DNA of 64,000 nucleotides from Flavihumibacter sp. UBA7668 (GTDB lineage: Bacteria > Bacteroidota > Bacteroidia > Chitinophagales > Chitinophagaceae). The position numbers and the translations under genes are program-made. The notes beneath the pieces were generated by a model. It saw only the letters and a program-made list of their open reading frames with translations, had not been told where the DNA came from and searched no databases. Shown in pieces: positions 24,944 through 34,010 of this stretch (the first letter of the stretch is position 1; each line of letters begins with the position of its first letter). The DNA is taken from positions 62,001 to 126,000 of the forward strand of contig NZ_DLHM01000003.1 in NCBI RefSeq assembly GCF_002483205.1, given 5' to 3'.

Positions 24944-25354
24944 CATAATCCGGCCCAACCATTCCTGTAATAAGATGGTAGCAGCGATTTCATCCACCAG
25001 TGCTTTATTTCTCCTGGCCTTTTTTTTGAGCCCCGATTGCAGCATGGTTTGTTTAGCCATTACAGAAGTATAACGTTCATCCACTTTTTCCAGCGGGATA
25101 AGAGGAAAGTTTTTTTGGATTTCTTTTACTGCAGCAGCAACCAGTGGAGTAGCATGTGTATCCGTATCATCCCAATTCTTGGGTTCGCCGATAATGATCC
25201 GTTCAACCTCCTCGGTTGCCATATATTTTTTCAGGAAGGGTATCAATTCTTTGGAGGGGATAGTAGTAAGACCGGTTGCAATGATTTGGAAGGGATCCGT
25301 TACCGCGATACCGGTTCTTTTTCCGCCATAATCAATGGCCATTATTCTTGGCAT
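24941..25354 (-). CDS. ruvX: Holliday-junction resolvase-like / pre-16S rRNA nuclease RuvX (YqgF)
   Basis: The protein has 137 residues of the RNase H-like YqgF family. Hallmarks are the N-terminal AIDYGGKRTGIAVTDP with the metal Asp, IIIGEPKNWDDTDTHATP, VDERYTSVMAKQ with the conserved Asp-Glu-Arg, and the C-terminal DEIAATILLQEWL with the last catalytic Asp. Bacterial members process the 5' end of 16S rRNA. It lies between the UbiA-like gene (18 bp upstream) and def on the same strand, a frequent Bacteroidota neighbourhood. Confidence 0.94.
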   Translation of the reverse strand: MPRIMAIDYGGKRTGIAVTDPFQIIATGLTTIPSKELIPFLKKYMATEEVERIIIGEPKNWDDTDTHATPLVAAAVKEIQKNFPLIPLEKVDERYTSVMAKQTMLQSGLKKKARRNKALVDEIAATILLQEWLGRIM

Positions 25355-25372
25355 GAAATGAATTTAAGCAGT

Positions 25373-26260
25373 TTATCGAACTAATAAGTCTGCAATAACG
25401 AATAGTGCAAAAACAACACTGGCAATCCCATTAGCAGTCATAAATGCCAGGTTCACCCGGGTTAAATCAGTTGGTTTTATAATAGAGTGCTGATACACCA
25501 GCATTCCTGTAAAAACGATCACCCCGGCCCAATACCACCAGCCAAAATGGCCGTGAATACCGGCAAGCACAACGCTGGTTGCACTCAGCAGGTGCAATAG
25601 TTCTGAAATCCATAACGCCTTTTGTTTACCCAAAGAGGCCGGAATGGAATGCAATTGTTGCGACCGGTCAAATTCTTCATCCTGTAATGCATAAATGATA
25701 TCAAAACCACTTACCCAGAAAATAACTGCAAATGAAAAGAGGACCGGAAGCCAGTCAAATTCGCCGGTTACAGCGAGGTAGGCTCCTATTGGAGCAAGGG
25801 AAAGTCCGAGTCCCAATACCAGGTGGCAAAGTGCGGTAAAGCGCTTGGTAAAGCTATAACCCAATACCACCAATAAAGCGATCGGGGAAAGATAAAAACA
25901 AAGCCGGTTTATAAAGAACGTAGTGGTTATAAACAGAAGGGCATTGGCTATGGTAAACCAAAGGGCTTTATCTGCGCTGATAATACCAGCCGGAATTTCA
26001 CGAATTGCGGTCCTGGGATTTTTTGCATCAAAATGACGATCAAGATACCGGTTGAAGGCCATGGCTGCAGATCTGGCGAACACCATGCAAAGGATAACCA
26101 GTATAAATTTTAAGAGCACCAGTCGATAATCCTGTGTCAGAAGGCCAAAATATCCAGTAGATCCGGTGGCAGCCAGGAAAAATCCGATCATCGCAAAGGG
26201 CATTGCGAAGATGGTATGGCTAAATTTGATCAGACTCAGGTAATTTTTTATGGTAGACAT
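25373..26260 (-). CDS. UbiA-family prenyltransferase (menaquinone type, MqnP-like candidate)
   Basis: The protein has 295 residues and eight or nine membrane helices. Both Asp-rich prenyl-diphosphate motifs are present: NRYLDRHFDAKNPRTA near residue 70 and DIIYALQDEEFDR near 185. UbiA enzymes attach a polyprenyl chain to an aromatic acid in quinone synthesis. The short loops and NPRTAIREIPAG stretch resemble the 4-hydroxybenzoate/futalosine-branch enzymes. Since Bacteroidota make menaquinone, an MqnP-like role is more likely than ubiquinone synthesis, but I cannot confirm the pathway from this window. Confidence 0.87.
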   Translation of the reverse strand: MSTIKNYLSLIKFSHTIFAMPFAMIGFFLAATGSTGYFGLLTQDYRLVLLKFILVILCMVFARSAAMAFNRYLDRHFDAKNPRTAIREIPAGIISADKALWFTIANALLFITTTFFINRLCFYLSPIALLVVLGYSFTKRFTALCHLVLGLGLSLAPIGAYLAVTGEFDWLPVLFSFAVIFWVSGFDIIYALQDEEFDRSQQLHSIPASLGKQKALWISELLHLLSATSVVLAGIHGHFGWWYWAGVIVFTGMLVYQHSIIKPTDLTRVNLAFMTANGIASVVFALFVIADLLVR

Positions 26261-26266
26261 AACTGC

Positions 26267-26794
26267 TTAAATTTTTTGCCGAACCAATTCCCATAATACA
26301 ATACCCGCAGCAATGGAAACATTGAGCGAGTGTTTCATTCCAAATTGCGGGATTTCAATACAACCGTTGCATAATGGTAGCACTTCAGCGTCAACACCGG
26401 TCACTTCATTTCCGAAAACCAGTGCAATTTTTTCATCCGGATCCGTACTCAGACGGTTTAGCAAAAAGCTATCCGTTACCTGTTCCACCGCATATATGCC
26501 ATATGCTTTAGTTCGAAGCGCTTCCACAGCTTCCAGGGTGGTGGGAAAATAGGACCAGTTTACGGAATCTGTTGCTCCCAGGGCTGTTTTATTGATATCC
26601 CGGTGAGGAGGTTGGGGGGTATACCCGCAGAGATAAATGGCTTCAATCAAAAAAGCGTCGGCCGTACGAAATACACTTCCCACATTATGCATACTTCTAA
26701 TATTATCAAGTACAACGATGATGGGAATTTTGTCTGACTGCCTGAATTCCTCTACCGATTTCCTACCCAACTCATCCATGCTCAATTTTCGCAT
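26267..26794 (-). CDS. TrmH-family (SpoU) tRNA/rRNA 2'-O-methyltransferase
   Basis: The protein has 175 residues from the ATG at 26794. The SPOUT knot motifs are present: VVLDNIRSMHNVGSVFRTADAF near residue 30, IALVFGNEVTGVD near 125, and CIEIPQFGMKHSLNVSIAAGIVLWE at the end, which forms the SAM-binding knot. A longer frame beginning at 26938 overlaps the divergent mutS gene and was rejected. A perfect -7 box sits 4 bp before the chosen ATG. Which RNA is methylated is not evident; the lack of an N-terminal RNA-binding domain resembles TrmL/TrmH-like tRNA enzymes. Confidence 0.9.
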   Translation of the reverse strand: MRKLSMDELGRKSVEEFRQSDKIPIIVVLDNIRSMHNVGSVFRTADAFLIEAIYLCGYTPQPPHRDINKTALGATDSVNWSYFPTTLEAVEALRTKAYGIYAVEQVTDSFLLNRLSTDPDEKIALVFGNEVTGVDAEVLPLCNGCIEIPQFGMKHSLNVSIAAGIVLWELVRQKI

Positions 26795-26798
26795 GGTG

Positions 26799-26806
26799 CA
26801 AATATA
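26799..26806 (-). promoter_or_regulatory. -7 box TATATTTG of the TrmH-like gene, four bases before its start
   Basis: Perfect TAnnTTTG match, 4 bp from the ATG at 26794; it implies a leaderless or near-leaderless transcript. Confidence 0.45.
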
Positions 26807-26871
26807 CAACCTTTGATTCCCAACTTTTCCCCACCGTGTTTTCACCCGAATGGGTTTGTATATGAAGGCGT

Positions 26872-26879
26872 TATATTTG
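26872..26879 (+). promoter_or_regulatory. -7 box TATATTTG of mutS
   Basis: Perfect TAnnTTTG match with 6 bp to the ATG at 26886; it supports that start over the upstream in-frame ones. Confidence 0.45.
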
Positions 26880-26885
26880 CTGGCT

Positions 26886-29513
26886 ATGTCTAAATCCAGT
26901 GCAGATACTCCGCTGATGCAGCAGCATAAAGCGATCAAACAACGTTATCCGGACGCCGTTTTACTGTTTCGGGTGGGTGATTTTTATGAAACCTTCGGAC
27001 AGGATGCCATTATCTCCTCTCAGGTATTGGGAATTACTCTTACGAAACGCAACAATGGATCGGCATCCTCTTCAGAGTTGGCTGGTTTTCCCCATCATGC
27101 GTTGGATACCTATCTGCATAAGCTGGTTAAAGCAGGCTATCGGGTGGCCATCTGCGATCAGTTGGAAGATCCCAAACAGGCAAAGGGAATTGTGAAAAGA
27201 GGCGTAACAGAAATGGTTACTCCGGGTACCACCACCAATGAAAAACTTTTGGAACATCATTCCAATAATTTTCTGGGAGCCTTGTATTTTGCCGATGATG
27301 ATTTATTTGGTATCGCTTTTCTGGATATTTCTACGGGTGAATTTTTTCTTGCACAGGGAGACAGGGAATATGCTGACAAATTACTCCAAAGCTTTCAACC
27401 GGCTGAAGTCCTTTTCCAGCGAAACCGCCAAAAGAGCTTTAAAGAATATTTTGGTGCAAAATTTTATACCTATACACTGGATGAATGGATTTTCCAGGAT
27501 GTATATGCGCAGGAAACCCTGCTTAAACATTTCCAAACCCATTCCCTGAAAGGATTTGGTGTGGAAGAGTTATCACTCGGATTGGTAGCTGCCGGGGCTG
27601 TGCTGCATTATCTGCGGGATACCGAGCATCCCAACCTGCAGCATATTTCTTCCATGCAGCGCATTGATCGGGAAGATTTTCTCTGGATGGATCGTTTCAC
27701 CATTCGGAATCTGGAATTACTGGGCGGACCTAACAGCGATGCACATTCGCTATTAAAAGTATTGGATCAGACAGTTTCGCCTATGGGAGCCCGACTCTTA
27801 AAAAGATGGCTGGTATTTCCTTTGAAAGACCTGACGAAAATTAATGAGCGGCTAGGATTGGTAGAACATTTTATAACCCAGGTGGAGGAGCGCAATAAAA
27901 CCAGTCATCATATCCGGCTATGCGGGGATGTAGAACGTTTGGTAAGTAAAATACCATTGAAAAAAATCGGCCCCAGGGAGCTCATCCATCTGGCCAAGGG
28001 GCTGCAGCAGGTAAAGGAAATTCAGGCATACTCAACAGGTTCTACCAATGAATACCTGCGTCGACTTTCCAATGCGTTAAATCCCTGTACCTATATAGCA
28101 GAAAAAATTCTGAAAGAACTGATGGAGAACCCCGCTCCTACAACTGCTAAGGGTAACTATATAGCAGCGGGAGTAAATGAAGAGTTGGATGATTTGCGCG
28201 CAATTGCTACCACAGGAAAAGAATACCTGGTCCGTCTGCAACAGGAGGAAGCTGCCAAAACCGGGATTCCCTCACTAAAAATCGGATTTAATAATGTGTT
28301 TGGTTATTATCTAGAAGTAACGAACACGCATAAAAATAAGGTTCCGGACAGCTGGACAAGAAAACAAACCCTTACCAATGCGGAGCGATATATTACGCCG
28401 GAATTAAAAGAGTATGAAGAAAAAATAACCGGAGCGGAGGATAAAATCCTTGCACTGGAATTCGCGTTATTCGAATCCCTGCTGAACGAATTGCAGGATT
28501 TCCTCTCTCCGATTCAGACCAATGGAAATATTCTGGCGATACTCGATTGCTTGATTTGTTTTGCATCCAATGCGGTCCATTTTGGTTATAAAAAACCTGT
28601 TATTACAGACCAGGAAGATCTTTTTATTGAAGCGGGCCGTCATCCTGTAATTGAACGTTTCCTCAATCCGGGTGAACAATATGTATCCAATGATCTGACA
28701 TTGAATAAAACGGATCAGCAAATTATTATACTTACCGGTCCCAATATGTCGGGTAAAAGTGCATTGCTAAGACAAGTAGCAATTATTACCCTTATGGCAC
28801 ATATGGGAAGTTTTGTACCGGCAAATCAGGCAAAGCTACCATTGACAGATAAAATATTCACGCGTGTTGGGGCTTCTGATAACCTGAGTGGAGGAGAATC
28901 CACATTTATGGTGGAGATGAATGAAACTGCCAGCATTCTGAATAATGTTACCCATCGCAGCCTGATCTTACTGGATGAAATAGGAAGGGGTACTTCTACC
29001 TATGATGGAATATCCATTGCCTGGAGTATGGTGGAGCATCTGCACCAGATTGCTCAGCAACCGCTGACACTGTTTGCAACCCATTACCATGAATTGAACG
29101 AATTGGAAAACAACCTGACCAGGGTTCGGAATTTCCATATCACTAATAAGGAAGTCGGCAATAAAATTATTTTTCTTAGAAAACTGGCACCGGGTGGAAG
29201 CACCCATAGTTTTGGTATTCATGTTGCCAGAATGGCGGGTATGCCTTCCTCCCTGATCAGGAGAGCCAATGAAATTCTGGAACAACTGGAAACCCAATCT
29301 ATTCAGACAATAGACAGTAAGGATCCTTCAGTTGCTTCCCTAAACGAAAAAGTGAAAGAAATAGGTGGACCCAAAATGCAATTATCCATTTTTGATGTTC
29401 ATACACAAACATTTGAGAGTATCCGAAAAACGCTGGATGGATTGGACATCAACCGGCTCACCCCGGTTGAAGCCTTATTAAAATTGCAGGAAATCAAAAA
29501 CATGATCCGTTGA
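26886..29513 (+). CDS. mutS: DNA mismatch repair protein MutS
   Basis: MutS recognises mismatches and small loops and starts methyl-independent repair with MutL. The 875 residues carry the mismatch-binding Phe-x-Glu (VGDFYETFGQDAI near residue 35), connector, lever and clamp domains. The ATPase follows, with Walker A GPNMSGKS at 618-625, ASDNLSGGESTFMVEMNET, Walker B LILLDEIGRGTSTYDG, and FATHYHEL. The start at 26886 gives MSKSSADTPLMQQHKAIK; the in-frame ATG at 26850 would place the -7 box inside the coding region. The length is normal for MutS1. Confidence 0.97.
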   Translation: MSKSSADTPLMQQHKAIKQRYPDAVLLFRVGDFYETFGQDAIISSQVLGITLTKRNNGSASSSELAGFPHHALDTYLHKLVKAGYRVAICDQLEDPKQAKGIVKRGVTEMVTPGTTTNEKLLEHHSNNFLGALYFADDDLFGIAFLDISTGEFFLAQGDREYADKLLQSFQPAEVLFQRNRQKSFKEYFGAKFYTYTLDEWIFQDVYAQETLLKHFQTHSLKGFGVEELSLGLVAAGAVLHYLRDTEHPNLQHISSMQRIDREDFLWMDRFTIRNLELLGGPNSDAHSLLKVLDQTVSPMGARLLKRWLVFPLKDLTKINERLGLVEHFITQVEERNKTSHHIRLCGDVERLVSKIPLKKIGPRELIHLAKGLQQVKEIQAYSTGSTNEYLRRLSNALNPCTYIAEKILKELMENPAPTTAKGNYIAAGVNEELDDLRAIATTGKEYLVRLQQEEAAKTGIPSLKIGFNNVFGYYLEVTNTHKNKVPDSWTRKQTLTNAERYITPELKEYEEKITGAEDKILALEFALFESLLNELQDFLSPIQTNGNILAILDCLICFASNAVHFGYKKPVITDQEDLFIEAGRHPVIERFLNPGEQYVSNDLTLNKTDQQIIILTGPNMSGKSALLRQVAIITLMAHMGSFVPANQAKLPLTDKIFTRVGASDNLSGGESTFMVEMNETASILNNVTHRSLILLDEIGRGTSTYDGISIAWSMVEHLHQIAQQPLTLFATHYHELNELENNLTRVRNFHITNKEVGNKIIFLRKLAPGGSTHSFGIHVARMAGMPSSLIRRANEILEQLETQSIQTIDSKDPSVASLNEKVKEIGGPKMQLSIFDVHTQTFESIRKTLDGLDINRLTPVEALLKLQEIKNMIR

Positions 29514-29530
29514 TTAATTAACTTGCCATA

Positions 29531-30574
29531 ATGAAAACGGGCATTATAATATTGGTAACATTTTTTTCGGCTATGATAGTAACAGCACAATCGGTTCAGA
29601 CCGGGCTTGCAGGATTATCCAATTACCGGTATGCTGGAAAAGCAACTATCGGTGAATTAATAAATGGCCGCTATGAGAATGTACGGGTAACTGGTTCTTC
29701 TGACTTTTTTTTCTGGAAGAATAATCAATTGGTGCTCACCAAAAAAGGACAGCAGGAAATAAAAAGCAGGAACGAATTGATGGTTGAGTTGGATTTTCTT
29801 CGAAATGGACAAAAAGAACAAAAGAAATTCAGGATACTAAATAATAGATTTCATAAAAACCAGGTAATTGCTCACCGAGGTGCATGGAAAAAACTGGCAA
29901 CTACGGAAAATTCATTGGCAGCATTGGCACAGGCGGTAAAATTGGGTTGTGCCGGATCTGAATTTGATGTTCACTATACGAAAGATGATAGTCTGATCAT
30001 AAATCATGACGCACATTTTAATGGAAAAGCAATTGAAGATTTCAGGTATGCGGAACTGGCTGTTGATCTGCTAAGTAATGGGGAAGTATTACCAACTCTG
30101 CGCGCTTACCTGCTATCGGGCATGAATCAATACGGAACTCAATTAATTGTAGAAATCAAACCTACAGATAAAGGCCCGGAAAGGGCGGCCAGCCGAGCCC
30201 GTAAGACAGTTGAACTGGTACATGAGTTGGGTGCACAGGCCTGGGTAAGTTATATTAGTTTTGACTATTCGATATTGCTGGAAGTAAAAAAAATGGACCC
30301 TGCTGCTCATGTGCAATTTTTGTCAGGCAATAAATCTCCTGATGAATTATTGAAAGATGGTATTACCGGACTTGATTATCATTTATCCGTTTTTCAGAAA
30401 AACGAAAACTGGATAAAACAGGCAAAGATGAATAAGATGATGCTTAATGTATGGACAGTGAACGATGAGAAAAACCTTCGTTACTTCCTGGCACATCAGT
30501 TTCCAATGATTACCACCAACGAACCTGAATTATTGTTTGAATTGATCAAAGCATCCCCTTCAGCTTCCCAATAA
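29531..30574 (+). CDS. Secreted glycerophosphodiester phosphodiesterase
   Basis: The protein has 347 residues and a signal peptide ending at VTAQ. After about 95 residues of unassigned beta-rich sequence comes the GDPD TIM barrel. It shows IAHRGAWKKLATTENSLAAL with the catalytic His and the Glu-Asn pair, GSEFDVHYTKDD with metal ligands, INHD with the second catalytic His, and LIVEIKPTD. It should hydrolyse glycerophosphodiesters in the periplasm, releasing glycerol 3-phosphate for phosphate or carbon supply. It lies 17 bp after mutS but is probably an unrelated partner. Its last 29 bp overlap the convergent cysteine desulfurase gene. Confidence 0.9.
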   Translation: MKTGIIILVTFFSAMIVTAQSVQTGLAGLSNYRYAGKATIGELINGRYENVRVTGSSDFFFWKNNQLVLTKKGQQEIKSRNELMVELDFLRNGQKEQKKFRILNNRFHKNQVIAHRGAWKKLATTENSLAALAQAVKLGCAGSEFDVHYTKDDSLIINHDAHFNGKAIEDFRYAELAVDLLSNGEVLPTLRAYLLSGMNQYGTQLIVEIKPTDKGPERAASRARKTVELVHELGAQAWVSYISFDYSILLEVKKMDPAAHVQFLSGNKSPDELLKDGITGLDYHLSVFQKNENWIKQAKMNKMMLNVWTVNDEKNLRYFLAHQFPMITTNEPELLFELIKASPSASQ

Positions 30575-31673
30575 CCAGATCAATTTCTTCTCTGGTATTA
30601 TGTTTTGAAAAGGAGAACCGAACGGCTACTTTATTCGGATCCTGATTGAATGCTCTGATAACATGAGACCCAAGGTCCGCACCACTTGTACAGGCACTTC
30701 CGCCTGAAGCGCAAATACCGCTGATATCAAGGTTAAAAAGAAGCATTTCAGACTTTTCTGTTTTTGGAAATGCAATATTCAGAACAGTATACAAACTAGT
30801 TCCATAACAATCACCATTAAGTGACGTGCCTGGAATATCTGCAAGCACCTTCTCTGCCATATATTTCTTTAATCCACCGATATAAGCACTATCCTTTTCA
30901 TAATTCTCCATTGCCAGTTCTAATGCTTTGGCAAATCCTACAATCCCATATAGATTTTCAGTTCCTGCGCGCATATTTCTTTCCTGAGATCCGCCATGAA
31001 GAAAAGGTTGAATCTGAACATTTTCATTAACATATAAAATACCGACCCCTTTTGGTCCATGAAACTTATGTCCGGCTCCGGTGATAAAATGTACCGGAGT
31101 ATTTCTAAGATCAAACGGATAATGTCCTACAGTCTGAACAGTATCGGAATGGAAAATAGCGTTAAATTCCTTACAGAATTCTCCTACTTTGTTGATATCT
31201 GTCAGGTTTCCAATTTCATTGTTGGCATGCATCAGGGTAACCAGCGATTTTCCGGAAAGTTTTGCCAGATTTTCTCTCAAATCATCATAATCTATATGTC
31301 CGTTTGAATCCACTTTTACCCAATTCACCGAAATTCCACGGGTTTTCTGCAGAAATTCAACCGTATGGAGGGTGGCATGATGTTCCAAAGGAGAACTGAT
31401 TATATGGGTGCAGCCAAGATCCTGAACGGCGGCCAGAATAGCAGTATTACTACTTTCAGTTCCACCAGAAGTGAAAAATATTTCTGCCGGGTGTGCACCC
31501 AGTAATTTAGCAACAACTTTACGTGCAGATTCAATAGCCAGCCGGCTTTCCCGCCCATAGGAATAAATGGAAGATGGATTTCCAAATTTATTGGTCAGAT
31601 AGGGCATCATGGCTTCCAGAACGATTGGGTCCAGAGCGGTAGTTGCTGCATTGTCAAAATAGATTCGTTGCAC
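30546..31673 (-). CDS. Cysteine desulfurase (NifS/IscS family)
   Basis: This PLP enzyme takes sulfur from cysteine for Fe-S clusters and thiolated RNA. From the GTG at 31673 it has 375 residues and begins MQRIYFDNAATT, as the family does. An upstream TTG at 31730 would translate through the terminator at 31692-31717 and was rejected. Visible are SPLEHHATLHT, the PLP-binding lysine in GAGHKFHGPKGVGIL, and the sulfur-carrying Cys in SGGSACTSGADLGSHV. The active-site loop is longer than in SufS-type enzymes, so the IscS/NifS group fits better. No scaffold gene is adjacent. Confidence 0.9.
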   Translation of the reverse strand: MQRIYFDNAATTALDPIVLEAMMPYLTNKFGNPSSIYSYGRESRLAIESARKVVAKLLGAHPAEIFFTSGGTESSNTAILAAVQDLGCTHIISSPLEHHATLHTVEFLQKTRGISVNWVKVDSNGHIDYDDLRENLAKLSGKSLVTLMHANNEIGNLTDINKVGEFCKEFNAIFHSDTVQTVGHYPFDLRNTPVHFITGAGHKFHGPKGVGILYVNENVQIQPFLHGGSQERNMRAGTENLYGIVGFAKALELAMENYEKDSAYIGGLKKYMAEKVLADIPGTSLNGDCYGTSLYTVLNIAFPKTEKSEMLLFNLDISGICASGGSACTSGADLGSHVIRAFNQDPNKVAVRFSFSKHNTREEIDLVIGKLKGML

Positions 31674-31691
31674 TTGGGTAATTTGAGCGAT

Positions 31692-31717
31692 AAAAAAAGC
31701 TCGCCTGTTCAGCGAGC
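31692..31717 (-). terminator. Rho-independent terminator of glmM
   Basis: Stem GCTCGC/GCGAGC (31699-31717) with a 7-base loop is followed on the minus strand by seven U. It lies 42 bp past the glmM stop and before the cysteine desulfurase start. Confidence 0.75.
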
Positions 31718-31758
31718 CGCAAATTTCCAAAATATTTCTGATATCTCCTTCCTAAGCT

Positions 31759-33141
31759 TTATTGGATGAACTCTTTAATATCCTGCATTAGTCGAAGGGC
31801 TATATTATTTGCAGTTGTTTCGAAATTGCTTTCCGCATAAATCCGGATTATTGGCTCCGTATTCGATGTTCTTAAGTGGACCCAGTCAGTTTCAAATTCA
31901 ATTTTCAATCCGTCTTCCGTATTGATGGGCTGTTTTTTATATTTTTTTTCAATTTTATCGAAAATGTCCTTCACGTTTACGCCTTTTTCCAGTTCAATTT
32001 TGTTTTTTGAAATGAAATAATCCGGATATCTGGTACGGAATGATTTGATTCCGTTTTTATGCTGTGCCAATGCGCTGAGAAACAGACCAACTCCAATAAG
32101 TGCATCTCTGCCATAATGGAAATCCGGTACGATAATGCCACCATTTCCTTCACCACCGATTACCGCCTTCACTTCTTTCATTTTCTTAACCACATTAACT
32201 TCACCTACAGCTGAAGGGAAGTATTCACCGCCGTGTTGCAGTGTAATCTCTTTTAATGCCTTGGTTGAAGACATATTGGAAACCGTATTGCCTTTACGCT
32301 TAGAAAGTACATAATCCGATACTGCCACCAGGGTAAACTCCTCTCCAAACATGCTTCCATCTTCACAAACAAAACAGAGGCGGTCCACATCCGGATCAAC
32401 TGCAATACCAAGTGAAGCGCCTTGTTTTTTCACTTCAGCACTTAGTCCGACCAGGTTTTCAGGCAATGGTTCCGGATTATGGGCAAACCGGCCATTCACC
32501 TCGCCATTCAGAACAATGACATCCTCTACGCCGAGCGCTTTCAAGAGCATTGGGATAGCAAATGCGCCGCTCGAATTGACGGCATCCACCACTACCTTAA
32601 ATTGCTTATTCGCAATTGCTTCCCTGTTTACCAGAGGATAGTCTAATACTGCCTGAACATGCTTTTCGAGATAGGCAGTATTGGCCGTGATGGTGCCGAG
32701 TTTATCGACCGGGGAGAATTGGAAAGCTTCTTTTGCCGCCAGTTCAAGTACCAGTGCTCCTGTCTCAGCAGAAATAAACTCCCCTTCACTATTTAAAAGC
32801 TTTAATGCATTCCATTCTTTGGGATTATGACTGGCAGTTAAAATTATTCCCCCATCTGCTTTTTCCCAAACAACGGCCATTTCCACCGTAGGAGTTGTGC
32901 TCAAACCAAGATCAACGACCTGAATCCCCAATCCAACCAGGGTTTGTGATACCAGTTGACTCACCATTTCACCAGAGATACGACCGTCCCGGCCTATCAC
33001 AACTTTTGGTGTTTTATTTTTTTCAATTAAAACGCTGCCATAGGCAGCCGCAAAACGAACAATATCAAGAGGTGTCAAATTTTCAGTTGGGTGCCCGCCG
33101 ATTGTTCCCCTTATGCCGGATATACTTTTTATCAATGCCAC
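31759..33141 (-). CDS. glmM: Phosphoglucosamine mutase
   Basis: GlmM turns glucosamine 6-phosphate into glucosamine 1-phosphate for UDP-GlcNAc, peptidoglycan and LPS. The 460 residues start with GTG at 33141 (MALIKSISGIRGTIGG). The four family loops are visible: catalytic phosphoserine in TASHNP (Ser104), metal loop DPDVDRLCF, sugar loop GGEGNGGIIVPDFHYGRDA, and phosphate loop RTSNTEPIIRIYAES. Bacteroidota phosphoglucosamine mutases are commonly this length. A phosphomannomutase role cannot be fully excluded from sequence alone. Confidence 0.9.
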   Translation of the reverse strand: MALIKSISGIRGTIGGHPTENLTPLDIVRFAAAYGSVLIEKNKTPKVVIGRDGRISGEMVSQLVSQTLVGLGIQVVDLGLSTTPTVEMAVVWEKADGGIILTASHNPKEWNALKLLNSEGEFISAETGALVLELAAKEAFQFSPVDKLGTITANTAYLEKHVQAVLDYPLVNREAIANKQFKVVVDAVNSSGAFAIPMLLKALGVEDVIVLNGEVNGRFAHNPEPLPENLVGLSAEVKKQGASLGIAVDPDVDRLCFVCEDGSMFGEEFTLVAVSDYVLSKRKGNTVSNMSSTKALKEITLQHGGEYFPSAVGEVNVVKKMKEVKAVIGGEGNGGIIVPDFHYGRDALIGVGLFLSALAQHKNGIKSFRTRYPDYFISKNKIELEKGVNVKDIFDKIEKKYKKQPINTEDGLKIEFETDWVHLRTSNTEPIIRIYAESNFETTANNIALRLMQDIKEFIQ

Positions 33142-33161
33142 AGTTCAAAGGTTTATAGGGT

Positions 33162-33169
33162 CAAAAATA
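33162..33169 (-). promoter_or_regulatory. -7 box TATTTTTG of glmM
   Basis: Perfect TAnnTTTG match 20 bp before the GTG start at 33141. Confidence 0.4.
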
Positions 33170-33235
33170 AGCGATTCTGCCATGCGGTGAGCAGTCTAAT
33201 TATTGAAGATTTATCAAAATTTGCGCCCCGGCGAT

Positions 33236-33243
33236 TACATTTG
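33236..33243 (+). promoter_or_regulatory. -7 box TACATTTG of the methyltransferase gene
   Basis: Perfect TAnnTTTG match 14 bp before the ATG at 33258. Confidence 0.4.
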
Positions 33244-33257
33244 ATAAAAATATTCAA

Positions 33258-34010
33258 ATGTCAACGGGAGATTGGTTTGAAAACTGGTTCAATTCACCCT
33301 ATTACCATTTATTATATCATCGGCGCAATGAAGCAGAAGCGGATGATTTTGTTCGTCGCCTTATTCAATATTTACATCCTCCCTCCGGATCGAGAATGCT
33401 CGATATTGCTTGTGGAAAAGGAAGACATGCACAGGTGATTGCTGCTCTTGGTTACGAAGTTACCGGAATTGATCTGGCTCCTGCAAGCATAGAGGAAGCC
33501 CAAAAATACGCCCATGATCAGCTTCATTTTTATTTACACGACATGCGTCTTCCATTCTGGGTGAATTATTTTGATTATGCCTTTAATTTTTTTACAAGTT
33601 TCGGCTATTTCAAAACGGAGAGAGAGAATTATAATGTGATCCGAACCATTGCCCAATCTTTAAAACAGGGCGGCATTTTTATTATCGATTATTTGAATGT
33701 TCATTTTACAGAAGACAATCTTATTCATACACACCAGGAAGTGGTAAACGGGATAGAATTTTACATTACCAAATGGTTCGATGAAACCCATTTTTACAAA
33801 AAAATAGAAATAATGGATTCAACCTTTCCTGAACCATTGATATATACTGAAAAGGTTACCAAATTTTCTTTGGGCGATATGACAGACATGCTTGCCTTTC
33901 ATGACTTACAAATTCAGGAAGTATATGGTGATTATAATTTCGGGCATTATCATGTGAAAAACTCACCCAGAATGATTATTATGGCAAAAAAGTTTTTCCC
34001 GCCTACCTAA
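33258..34010 (+). CDS. SAM-dependent class I methyltransferase
   Basis: The protein has 250 residues. The Rossmann-type SAM-binding motif I is MLDIACGKGRHAQVIAALG at about 47-65, followed by the acidic ribose contact in VTGIDLAPASI. Motif III-like FDYAFNFFTSFGYFKTEREN and GGIFIIDYLNVH follow. Close relatives with the GDWFENWFNSPYYHLLYHRR opening are common in Bacteroidota but unassigned. The substrate is unknown and could be a small molecule, since no nucleic-acid-binding domain is seen. It overlaps the convergent LTA-synthase-like gene by 8 bp. Confidence 0.88.
   Translation: MSTGDWFENWFNSPYYHLLYHRRNEAEADDFVRRLIQYLHPPSGSRMLDIACGKGRHAQVIAALGYEVTGIDLAPASIEEAQKYAHDQLHFYLHDMRLPFWVNYFDYAFNFFTSFGYFKTERENYNVIRTIAQSLKQGGIFIIDYLNVHFTEDNLIHTHQEVVNGIEFYITKWFDETHFYKKIEIMDSTFPEPLIYTEKVTKFSLGDMTDMLAFHDLQIQEVYGDYNFGHYHVKNSPRMIIMAKKFFPPT

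Noticed and set aside
31674..31730. Upstream TTG start for the cysteine desulfurase
   Set aside because: It lies beyond and would translate through the glmM terminator hairpin; the family begins at the GTG at 31673.
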